Shown: positions 35,935 to 43,561 of the stretch, piece after piece
Position numbering within the stretch: the stretch's first letter is position 1
How the letters are laid out: every line of letters starts with the position of its first letter
Assembly: GCA_013178165.1 (NCBI GenBank)
Contig: JABLXG010000027.1
Location: 1-45,121, forward strand
Direction: 5' to 3'
DNA length: 45,121 bases
Source of the DNA: Anaerolineae bacterium
GTDB lineage: Bacteria; Chloroflexota; Anaerolineae; Aggregatilineales; Ch27
Made by a program: the position numbers and the translations under genes
Notes under the pieces: model-generated
The model's input: the letters and a program-made list of their open reading frames with translations, nothing else
The model's database searches: none
What the model was told of the DNA's origin: nothing

Positions 35935-37194
35935 TTACCGGTTAACCACCACCCGGACAGCTTCAAGACTGGGGGCCACCCGGACCACGCTACCCACCGA
36001 CTTCATCGCACTGCGGATGTCCTTCAGGCCGCTCCCTGTCACCAGCACCGCCACACTCTCGGACGAACGCACCCATCCTTCGGCAACAGCTTGCTTTAGC
36101 CCGGCATAAGCTGCTGCTCCAGCAGGTTCAGCAAAGACCCCCGTCGCCTGGGCCAGTTCCGGGATGGCCTGAATGATCTGATCGTCACTCACCCTGACAA
36201 ACGCTCCACCGGTCTCCCGCACCGCGCGCAGGGCCTTGGCACGGTCGCGGGGCAGGCCGCTGCTGATGCTGTCAGCAATGGTATGGGCGTCAACGGGCTT
36301 CATCTCCTGAGCCGTCAGGCCATGCTGCCAGGCCTCCACCAGCGGGGAACTGCCTTCAGCCTGCACGCCGATCAGTCGTGGTATGCGCTCGATCCAGCCC
36401 ATCGCCAGCATGTCAACAAAGCCCTTATGCACGCCGCCGATAATGCTCCCATCCCCTACACTGACCACTACCACATCCGGCGTCCGCCAGCCAAGTTGCT
36501 CGGCCAGCTCAAACGACACGGTTTTCTTACCTTCCGTGGTGAACGGATTGATACCTGTACTACGATTGTACCAGCCAAATTCCTCACAAACATCCCAGCA
36601 CAGGTCAAAGGCATCATCATACGTACCCTCAACCAGCAGGACACGGGCGCCATAGACTAGCAACTGGGCGATCTTGGCTTCCGGGGCTGCGGCTGGCACG
36701 AAGATCGTGGCGCTGATCCCCGGCGTGGCCGCACAGACTCCTGCCAGCGCCGCTGCCGCATTGCCGGTACTGGCGGTCGCCACTGTCGAAATTCCCAACT
36801 CCAGGGCGTGCGCCACGACCATCGCGCTGGCCCGGTCCTTGAAAGACGCCGTAGGGTTACGGCCATCGTCTTTGACCCACACGCGTGCCAAACCAAGCAT
36901 CCCCGCCAGACGTGGCGCATCGTACAGGGGCGTGCCGCCAATGTTCAGCGCAGGCAGCTGCGCTTCAGCGGAAAGGGGGGCAAGCTGCCGATACCACATC
37001 GACCGTGCCCCCCCGTCCGGGCGCGCCGCGGGAATCCGATCGTAAGCGTAGACCACGTCCAGCACGCCGACCGGCCCGCAGGCAGGGCAGACGTAGGTCA
37101 CCTGATCGAGGCCGTATTCCGCGCCACAGACGACGCACCGGAAACCCTCTACATGTGGCAATCTGCTGGCGAGACTTACTCGCGAGTGATCCAC
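35935..37194 (-). CDS. Threonine-synthase-like PLP enzyme
   Basis: A fold-type II PLP enzyme of 419 residues with an N-terminal zinc-ribbon-like Cys set (C20, C23, C36, C39), as in class I-like threonine synthases. The cofactor lysine is K119 in NPTASFKDRAS, with STGNAAAAL and VSVGDGSIIGG as cofactor loops. Threonine synthase is the family name, but its gene overlaps carbamate kinase by 19 bases and lies within nitrogen-catabolism genes, so another beta-replacement or beta-elimination activity such as a diaminopropionate- or threonine-type lyase is possible. Start is GTG. No hom or thrB is nearby to support threonine synthesis. Confidence 0.82.
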   Translation of the reverse strand: MDHSRVSLASRLPHVEGFRCVVCGAEYGLDQVTYVCPACGPVGVLDVVYAYDRIPAARPDGGARSMWYRQLAPLSAEAQLPALNIGGTPLYDAPRLAGMLGLARVWVKDDGRNPTASFKDRASAMVVAHALELGISTVATASTGNAAAALAGVCAATPGISATIFVPAAAPEAKIAQLLVYGARVLLVEGTYDDAFDLCWDVCEEFGWYNRSTGINPFTTEGKKTVSFELAEQLGWRTPDVVVVSVGDGSIIGGVHKGFVDMLAMGWIERIPRLIGVQAEGSSPLVEAWQHGLTAQEMKPVDAHTIADSISSGLPRDRAKALRAVRETGGAFVRVSDDQIIQAIPELAQATGVFAEPAGAAAYAGLKQAVAEGWVRSSESVAVLVTGSGLKDIRSAMKSVGSVVRVAPSLEAVRVVVNR

Positions 37195-38117
37195 GTCCCT
37201 GTCTCCCCGCGCAATGCCCGTACAATGTTCGGTGGATCGGTAATCAACGCCTCCTGGCCGCCTTTTTCCAAGAAGCTGATGATCGCTTCAATCTTGGGCA
37301 GCATGCTTCCCGGCTTGAAGTGCCCTTCCGCCGCGTAACGTCTGGCTTCTTCCAGCGTCATACGGTCCAGCCATACCTGGTTGGGCGTATTGAAGTGTAG
37401 GGCGACCTTCTCCACCGCCGTCGAGATCAGCAACAGGTCGGCTTTGATCTCACTGGCCAGTAGCGCCGTCGCCCGATCCTTGTCAATGACCGCAATCGCG
37501 CCATGCAGATCGCCGTGCTCATCCTCATAGACAGGGATGCCGCCACCACCGACAGCAATGACAACCACGCCCTTCTCCAGCAAGTCCTGGATCGCCCGCT
37601 GTTCGACGATCCGCAGCGGCTCAGGCGAGGCGATCAGCCGCCGCCAGCCACGACCGGCATCTTCAGCAACAGTCCAGCCCTGCGCCTCAAAGGTACGGGC
37701 AGTGGCCTCATCCATGAACCCGCCAATCCCTTTGACTGGATTCTGGAAGGCAGGGTCATTCCGATCGACCACAGTCTGGGTGATCACCGCAACGATGGTT
37801 TTCTCAATGCCAACCTTGCGGAAAGCGTTGCCCAGGGCTTGTTGCAGCATGTAACCAATCGAACCCTGCGTATCAGCGCCGATCAAATCGATCGGAGTCG
37901 GGTGTACTTCGTGGGCTGCCAGCTCGTTGCGGCGCAGGATGAACCCGACCTGTGGCCCATTGCCATGGGTGACCACTACATTCCATCCCTGCACCACCAT
38001 ATCCGCAATATGTTTTGCCGTCTCGCGAACAGCTTCCCACTGATGTTCGACAGCTGTCTTGGTCTTGTCAGTAATGAGGGCGTTGCCGCCAACGGCAACA
38101 ACCGCAGTCTTGGCCAT
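37176..38117 (-). CDS. arcC: Carbamate kinase
   Basis: Uses carbamoyl phosphate and ADP to make ATP, CO2 and ammonia; the energy-yielding step of the pathway. The 313-residue product has AVGGNAL at 8-14, THGNGPQVG at about 50-58, QTVVDRNDPAF, GGGGIPVY and GSMLPKIEA, matching ArcC/YqeA. Length is standard. GGGAG lies ten bases before the ATG. It follows the YgeW-like carbamoyltransferase after a 93-base gap with a long hairpin, as E. coli yqeA lies near ygeW. This is probably the functional equivalent of YqeA. Confidence 0.96.
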   Translation of the reverse strand: MAKTAVVAVGGNALITDKTKTAVEHQWEAVRETAKHIADMVVQGWNVVVTHGNGPQVGFILRRNELAAHEVHPTPIDLIGADTQGSIGYMLQQALGNAFRKVGIEKTIVAVITQTVVDRNDPAFQNPVKGIGGFMDEATARTFEAQGWTVAEDAGRGWRRLIASPEPLRIVEQRAIQDLLEKGVVVIAVGGGGIPVYEDEHGDLHGAIAVIDKDRATALLASEIKADLLLISTAVEKVALHFNTPNQVWLDRMTLEEARRYAAEGHFKPGSMLPKIEAIISFLEKGGQEALITDPPNIVRALRGETGTWITRE

Positions 38118-38137
38118 AGATTCTTAGCTCCCTTACT

Positions 38138-38178
38138 GGTGGGCAGAGGCAGGACACCCGCCCTGCCGCCTGCCCACC
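38138..38178 (-). other. Long hairpin between ygeW-like gene and arcC
   Basis: GGTGGGCAG at 38138-38146 pairs with 38170-38178 (9 bp), and inside it GGCAGG at 38148-38153 pairs with 38162-38167 (6 bp), with a small internal loop. No U-tract follows on the minus strand, so transcript processing or partial attenuation is more likely than full termination. Confidence 0.45.
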
Positions 38179-38210
38179 CTCTATTTGGCGAGATGAAGTA
38201 AAGGTCAGCA

Positions 38211-39191
38211 TCAGCGCATGGTCAGCGCCATCACTGCCTTCTGGGCATGGAGACGGTTTTCCGCCTGGTCCCAGACCCGGCTCTGTGGGCCATCGATCAC
38301 AGCGTCGGTGACTTCAATGTTGCGATCGGCAGGCAGCGGATGCATGTAGATGGCATGTTCAGCCGCCAGCGCCATGCGCCGTTCGTCTGCAATCCAATTC
38401 TGATACTTATTGGTGATACGCGTCGTCTCATCAGGATCGAGCGTGGTCATCATCGGTCCCCAACTCTTGGGGAGTACAATATCCGCGCCCCTGAAGCCAG
38501 CGTCAAAGTCATCCAGCAGTTCCAGGCTACCGCCGGCGCGTCTGGCATTCTCTTTGGCCTGCTCCACGATATCCGGCATCAACTTGAACTCCGGCGGATG
38601 GGTGAGGCGTACGTTCATCCCGAAACGAGTCATGAGCAGGATCAGGCTGTGCGGCACCGACATCGGCTTGGAATAACTGGCGGCATACGCCCAGCTCACG
38701 TTGATCGTCCGTCCCTTGAGATTGCGGCCAAAGTTCTCGATAATCGTCATGGCATCGGCCAGAATCTGGAAGGGGTGATAGATCTCGCACTGCATGTTCA
38801 GCACCGGCACGCGGCTGGCTTTGGCAATCTCACGAATGTACTTATTGCCCTCACCCCACTCGACATGGCGCACGGCAATCCCATCGCAATAACGCCCAAT
38901 GATCTCGCCAAGTTCCTTGGGCGTATCGCCATGCTTGATCTGCGTGGTTCGGCTCTCAATGAACTGCGCATGCCCGCCAAGCTGAGCCATGCCCGCCTCA
39001 AAGCTGACCCGCGTGCGTGTACTGCTGAAGAAGAACAGCATCGCCAACACTTTGTCCCTCAGCAGCGCATGCGGCTCGCCGACTGCGCGCTTGCGCTTGA
39101 GGTCAAACGCCACATCCAGAATCGTCCAGATTTCGTCGTCAGTGAATTCCTGGGTCGTGATCATGTCGCGACCGCGAAGATCCGTCTGCAT
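38211..39191 (-). CDS. ygeW: YgeW-like carbamoyltransferase
   Basis: A member of the aspartate/ornithine carbamoyltransferase superfamily, 326 residues, with a start MQTDLRGRDMITTQEFTDDE like YgeW. Carbamoyl-phosphate motif is FFSSTRTR (residues 54-61) with Ser where catalytic transferases have Pro or Lys; HPFQ at 139-142 replaces HPTQ/HPCQ; MHPLPADRN at 283-291 is the second-substrate region. The substrate amine is unknown; with carbamate kinase next door, it probably works backwards, phosphorolysing an N-carbamoyl (ureido) compound. AGGAG about ten bases before the ATG. Shorter than E. coli YgeW (about 396). Confidence 0.88.
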   Translation of the reverse strand: MQTDLRGRDMITTQEFTDDEIWTILDVAFDLKRKRAVGEPHALLRDKVLAMLFFFSSTRTRVSFEAGMAQLGGHAQFIESRTTQIKHGDTPKELGEIIGRYCDGIAVRHVEWGEGNKYIREIAKASRVPVLNMQCEIYHPFQILADAMTIIENFGRNLKGRTINVSWAYAASYSKPMSVPHSLILLMTRFGMNVRLTHPPEFKLMPDIVEQAKENARRAGGSLELLDDFDAGFRGADIVLPKSWGPMMTTLDPDETTRITNKYQNWIADERRMALAAEHAIYMHPLPADRNIEVTDAVIDGPQSRVWDQAENRLHAQKAVMALTMR

Positions 39192-39241
39192 CGCTGCCAG
39201 TCTCCTGTCTGTGTGTCATCCCTTTGACTTACAGAAGATGG

Positions 39242-39261
39242 TGCCCGGCACACGCCGGGCA
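39242..39261 (-). other. 8-bp hairpin between the two carbamoyltransferase genes
   Basis: TGCCCGGC at 39242-39249 and GCCGGGCA at 39254-39261 pair around a four-base loop. The stem can extend by a G-T wobble and one more pair. It lies in the 109-base gap between the PyrB-like gene and the YgeW-like gene. On the minus strand a pyrimidine-rich run follows, but it is not a clear U-tract. Confidence 0.4.
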
Positions 39262-39300
39262 TCCGTATTCGCCTACCACTCGTAAACCCCGATCGGCGGC

Positions 39301-40254
39301 TTACTCCATCGCGCCGAGAATCAGCGCCAGCAACGCCATGCGCATCACCACACCGTTGAAGGCTTCCACCCAGTAACGGGCAAACCTCGTGTCATCCACA
39401 TCAACGGTCAGCTCGTCCTGGCGCGGCAGGGAATGCAGCACAATAGCATCCTGGCGCGCTTTCTTGAGCAGGATTTCCTTGGTGATCTTGTACTCCAGCG
39501 GCGTGAGGCCCTTATCCGCAGTCGCTTCCTGCCGGGCTTTGGTATAGTCCGGCTGCACCACCGGCTCCATGTAGATCACATCCACATCGCCGATGACGTC
39601 GTGCACGGAATTGACCACCTCGAATTGCGTCCCCATCTCGGTGATTTCCTTCTTGAATTCCTCGGTCAGGGCCATCTCCGGCGGGGAAACCACATACGCT
39701 TTGACATCGAACTGCGACAGGGCATACAGCATCGAATGCATGGTGCGCATCCGCATATCGCCCACCAGCAGAAAATCAAGACCGTCCAGCGTGCCTTTCT
39801 CCTCCAGAATCGTGTAGAGGTCTGTCAGCACCTGGGTCGGATGCTCACCCCAGCCATCGCCCGCGTTGATCACCGGGACGCTGGCCCAGCGCGCCGCCTC
39901 ATGAGGAGCGCCTTGCTGGAAGTGGCGCATGACGATCACATCGCCATAGTACTCCAGCATGTGCACGGTATCTTTGATCGACTCCTGGTAGAAATCCCCA
40001 GCGCGGGTCATCTTGGCGTCGGCAAAGCCGGTGACCTTGCCACCCAGGCGCAGCATCGCGGCTTCATGCGCCAGCCGCGTGCGCGTGCTGGGCTGGTAGA
40101 AAGCTGTGACCAGAATCTTATCCGCCAGCAGATCCGTATTCTGTCGATTGCGGGCGAACAGAGCCAGTTCATCGGCCACTTCAAAGACGCGCTCAAACTC
40201 GTTGCGCTCGAAACCCTTAAGAGAGAGAATGTCCCGACCGGCAAAGCTCCTCAT
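39301..40254 (-). CDS. Aspartate-carbamoyltransferase-like protein, divergent
   Basis: A 317-residue carbamoyltransferase with PSTRTR at 55-60, HPTQ at 138-141 and a C-terminal end like PyrB. Yet two sites differ from catalytic ATCase: the 80s loop reads RAGDFYQESIKDT, without the usual Lys-Gly-Glu, and the HPLPR motif is HSLPR (274-278). The gene is in the purine island, not with pyrimidine genes. It may act on another ureido compound, or be a true PyrB with drift; I favour the first. ATG 40254 has AAGGAG about 11 bases before it. Confidence 0.82.
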   Translation of the reverse strand: MRSFAGRDILSLKGFERNEFERVFEVADELALFARNRQNTDLLADKILVTAFYQPSTRTRLAHEAAMLRLGGKVTGFADAKMTRAGDFYQESIKDTVHMLEYYGDVIVMRHFQQGAPHEAARWASVPVINAGDGWGEHPTQVLTDLYTILEEKGTLDGLDFLLVGDMRMRTMHSMLYALSQFDVKAYVVSPPEMALTEEFKKEITEMGTQFEVVNSVHDVIGDVDVIYMEPVVQPDYTKARQEATADKGLTPLEYKITKEILLKKARQDAIVLHSLPRQDELTVDVDDTRFARYWVEAFNGVVMRMALLALILGAME

Positions 40255-40319
40255 GACTGTGCTTTCTCCTTGGATAGGTAATGGTAGCCGACCATGGCGA
40301 TAATGAACACACAGGCTAT

Positions 40320-40341
40320 CAGCAGGGATGGTGCCCTGCTG
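40320..40341 (-). other. 8-bp hairpin between ade and the carbamoyltransferase
   Basis: CAGCAGGG at 40320-40327 and CCCTGCTG at 40334-40341 form a perfect stem with a six-base loop in the 133-base gap after ade. No U-tract follows. The rest of the gap has a short minus-strand reading frame (40251-40310) but no recognised gene. Confidence 0.4.
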
Positions 40342-40387
40342 CCCCTTCCGGGCGCCTGTGTAGTGTAACCCGTCCCGCAGTGGCTGG

Positions 40388-42106
40388 CTAGTCTGCCCAC
40401 AGACTTACCTGCTCGAATCGATCAACATCGATCAACCCGGCATCGGTCAGTTTCAGATGCGGAATGACCTCCAGCGCCATAAAGCTCATAGCCATAAACG
40501 GATCATGCAGCGTAGAACCAAGCGCATGGCCGGCAGCGATCAGCGCATCGATCGCCTGCCGCACCCTGCCAATCGGCTGATCGCTCATCAGGCCGCCGAT
40601 CGGCAGGGCCAGCTCAGCCAGGACACGCTCCCCGTGGACAGCTACCAGCCCGCCGCCAAGTTCGCCGACTCGCCTGGCAGCGGCCATCATACTGGCGTCA
40701 TCCACCCCGATGACCACCAGATTATGATGATCATGCGCTACCGTCCCGGCGATAGCGCCATGCTGGAGGCCAAACCCCTGGATGAATCCCTTGCCCATAT
40801 TGCCGCTGGCGTGGTGGCGCTCAATCACTGCCATCTTCAGAATGTCCCGCCCCGGATCACTGACAGCATAGCCATCAACCAGCAGCGCGTCCTCAACGCG
40901 GTGCTCGGTCACCAGTTGATCGCGAATGATGCCAATCACCCGGATGCGTTTCCCTTCCGCCGGGACGGCGAAATTCACGGCTTCCCAGCGCACATTCATG
41001 GAGTGGCGCAACTGCACCGGCCTGTGATCCGGCAGGCTAACAATCACTCTGCCATCCCGAGCCACCAGTTCCCCGCCACGGTAGACACTCTCGGCCTCAG
41101 GATGCCGCAGATCGCTGAACACCAGCAGGTCCGCCCGGCTGCCCGGAACAACTGCGCCCCGATCCCGCAGGCCAAAGTATTCCGCCGGGTTAAGCGTGGC
41201 CATGCGTATGGCTGTGACCGGATCGATGCCTTCTGCAATGGCCAAGCGCACCATATAGTCAACCGATCCCTGGTCAAGCAGATCGGCGGGCTGTCGATCG
41301 TCTGTACAGAACGATATCCGGCGGCTGTTCTCCGGCGTAACCATCGGCAAGAGCGCCAGTAGATTATGGGCATTGGTCGCTTCCCGGATGAAAATGTGCA
41401 TACCCAGCCGGAGCTTTTCTAGTGCCTCCTCAACTTTGGTGGATTCATGCTCGCTCTGGATGCCGGCAGCAACGTAGGCGTTTAGCGCCTTGCCCGTCAG
41501 ACCGGGACAATGACCATCAAGGACACGATCGGCAAAGATTTCGATCTTCCGCAGCACCGAGTCATCGCCGCGAATCACCCCCGGATAGTTCATCATCTCC
41601 GCCAGTCCCAGTACCCAGGGGTTGCCGGCCAGTGTTTGCAGGTCGTGCGCTTCCAGCCGCGCCCCGCTTGTCTCCATCCGCGTCGCCGGCACGCAGCTTG
41701 ACGCCATCACGTACATGCTGACCGGGCTGTATTTGGCCGCATCCAGCATAAAACGGATACCTTCAAGGCCAAGCACATTGGCGATCTCGTGCGGGTCTGT
41801 TACGACCGTTGTCACCCCGCGGGCCAGCACCGCCCGGAAGAATTCCGGCGGTGTGCACAGACTGCTCTCAATATGCACATGAGCATCAATGAAGCCGGGG
41901 CATACATAGCGCCCCCCCAGATCGACAGTCTGAGCAGCCTCATATCCTCTACCCAACGCTGCCACGCGACTCCGCTTGATTACGATATCCGTGTCCTGGA
42001 TTTCCCCGGAGCATACATTCACCAGACGGGCATTACGGAGGATGAGATCAGCCGGAGAATCCCCGCGGGCGACAGCAATCAGGGCCTGCTTCTCTTCCAG
42101 CGTCAA
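40388..42106 (-). CDS. ade: Adenine deaminase
   Basis: Converts adenine to hypoxanthine and ammonia. The 572-residue product has the amidohydrolase metal motif HVH at 76 and 78 (GFIDAHVHIESS), VTDPHEIANVLG, and the adenine-deaminase-specific C-terminal domain with GAIAGTVAHDHHNLVVIG and the late LGSTLHDPFMAMSFMALEVIPHLKLTD. I start at TTG 42106, where AGGAGG lies five bases upstream; the longer frame begins at a TTG at 42142 without a site. It shares the transcript with two other amidohydrolases at the head of the array. Confidence 0.94.
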   Translation of the reverse strand: MTLEEKQALIAVARGDSPADLILRNARLVNVCSGEIQDTDIVIKRSRVAALGRGYEAAQTVDLGGRYVCPGFIDAHVHIESSLCTPPEFFRAVLARGVTTVVTDPHEIANVLGLEGIRFMLDAAKYSPVSMYVMASSCVPATRMETSGARLEAHDLQTLAGNPWVLGLAEMMNYPGVIRGDDSVLRKIEIFADRVLDGHCPGLTGKALNAYVAAGIQSEHESTKVEEALEKLRLGMHIFIREATNAHNLLALLPMVTPENSRRISFCTDDRQPADLLDQGSVDYMVRLAIAEGIDPVTAIRMATLNPAEYFGLRDRGAVVPGSRADLLVFSDLRHPEAESVYRGGELVARDGRVIVSLPDHRPVQLRHSMNVRWEAVNFAVPAEGKRIRVIGIIRDQLVTEHRVEDALLVDGYAVSDPGRDILKMAVIERHHASGNMGKGFIQGFGLQHGAIAGTVAHDHHNLVVIGVDDASMMAAARRVGELGGGLVAVHGERVLAELALPIGGLMSDQPIGRVRQAIDALIAAGHALGSTLHDPFMAMSFMALEVIPHLKLTDAGLIDVDRFEQVSLWAD

Positions 42107-42159
42107 GGCAACCTCCTCTCTCCCGGCCAGATCACGCGCCAATACTCAACCCGGCACAC

Positions 42160-43560
42160 CTAACATGGGTCCAGCGACCGGCCTCCCGGCAGGAACTGGC
42201 CGCGCCCCGCCTTTCCCTTAAACACCCCCTCTTCCACAATAACCTCGCCACGGCTCAACACCGTCCGCACCCTGCCTCGCACAGGTATCCCCTCAAAGGG
42301 GGTATAGCCAGCCAGGTAATGCAGGTTCTGGTGACGAATCACGCTTTGCGGCGCGGAATCATAGATCACCACATCTGCGTCGCTACCGGGCAGGATCGCC
42401 CCCTTGCGCGGGTATAGACCAAACAACCGCGCCGGATTCTCCGCCAGCATCGCCATGAGGCGCGGCAACCCCACATGGTCGACAAACTGGGTGAACATCA
42501 GCGGTAACAGCGTCTCCACCCCCGGCAACCCGCCCGGCGTGCGGGTGAAGTCGCGTCTGGCCTGTTTCTGCGCCAGCGTGTAATCGCAACTATCGGTGGA
42601 GAGTACGTCAATCATCCCGGCCTTGACGAAATCAGCCAGCCCCTCCATGTGATGAGATGAGCGAAGCGGCGGCTGTAGAATGTAACGCTCAGGATGCTCA
42701 CCAGCATAGACGCCATCATGCAGCAGCACATACTGAGGACAGGTTTCGCAGAAGAACCTGCCCCGGCGCCCATCCTCTGTCTGTGAGCACATGCGGTTAA
42801 CCAGCCTGGCCGCTGTGACCGTGGAGTTGTGCACGATATACACCCGCGCCCCGGCCAGGGAAGCCAGATAAAGAATACGGTTGACTGCTTCAGCCTCGGC
42901 CTCCGCCGGACGAGCCTCGGCATGATACCGCCAGTCAGTCTTGCCCTGCTCCACCAGCGCCTGAGTTGCCGCAGTGACTATGCTGTCGTTTTCGCAATGA
43001 ACCATCGCAATCATGCCATCTGGCATAGCCTGCAACACCCGCAGGATCGCCGCATCATCCAGGTAATAGTTCGGGCGATACGTCGTGAACAGCTTGATAC
43101 TGGGAACGCCCAGCGCAATCAACGCGCTCAGGCTTGCCTGTAGAGCATTCCGGTCAGCTTCCGGACGCAACACCACCATGTGCAGCGCATAATCAATGAC
43201 CGTATCAGCTGCTTCAGCCTGCCGCGCGGCAAGCGCTTCCATGTATGGCTTACCCGGAATCTGGTTCGCAAAGTCAATGACGGTGGTCACGCCGCCAAAC
43301 GCCGCCGCCCTCGAACCGGTCTCCCAGTCATCAGCCGTCTGATAGATGCCGGTGTCCAGCCTGATGTGGGTGTGAGCATCCACAACTCCGGGGATGACAA
43401 AGCACCCCGCCGCACTGATCACGCGATCGGCATCACGGACTGCACCGGGTGAGAGGATGGCAGCGATACGCTCGCCTTCGATGAGAACATCAGCAGGTAA
43501 CACCGTGTGGCCGGTCACAACCTGGCCACCAGTGATCAGTAGCCGCTGGACTTCGCTCAC
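42160..43560 (-). CDS. Hydantoinase/dihydropyrimidinase-family cyclic amidohydrolase
   Basis: Opens cyclic ureides such as hydantoins, dihydropyrimidines or allantoin. The 466-residue enzyme has the metal-binding HTH at 63 and 65 (DAHTHIRLD), the probable carbamylated lysine K156 in SIKLFTTY, HCENDS, HNSTV and the Asp in STDSCDY. I start at GTG 43560, preceded by AGGAG six bases away, one base after the stop codon of the upstream gene. In the island it corresponds to E. coli hyuA. Exact substrate unknown; a reduced purine ring fragment is a likely candidate from context. Confidence 0.92.
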   Translation of the reverse strand: MSEVQRLLITGGQVVTGHTVLPADVLIEGERIAAILSPGAVRDADRVISAAGCFVIPGVVDAHTHIRLDTGIYQTADDWETGSRAAAFGGVTTVIDFANQIPGKPYMEALAARQAEAADTVIDYALHMVVLRPEADRNALQASLSALIALGVPSIKLFTTYRPNYYLDDAAILRVLQAMPDGMIAMVHCENDSIVTAATQALVEQGKTDWRYHAEARPAEAEAEAVNRILYLASLAGARVYIVHNSTVTAARLVNRMCSQTEDGRRGRFFCETCPQYVLLHDGVYAGEHPERYILQPPLRSSHHMEGLADFVKAGMIDVLSTDSCDYTLAQKQARRDFTRTPGGLPGVETLLPLMFTQFVDHVGLPRLMAMLAENPARLFGLYPRKGAILPGSDADVVIYDSAPQSVIRHQNLHYLAGYTPFEGIPVRGRVRTVLSRGEVIVEEGVFKGKAGRGQFLPGGRSLDPC

Positions 43561-43561
43561 C

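Noticed and set aside
38247-39227. Plus-strand frame of 326 codons
   Set aside because: Antisense to the YgeW-like carbamoyltransferase; no motif and no ribosome site.
40388-40390. Read-through of the ade stop codon into the next gene
   Set aside because: I checked the frame: the open stretch leading to the PyrB-like start is not in frame with the ade TAG.
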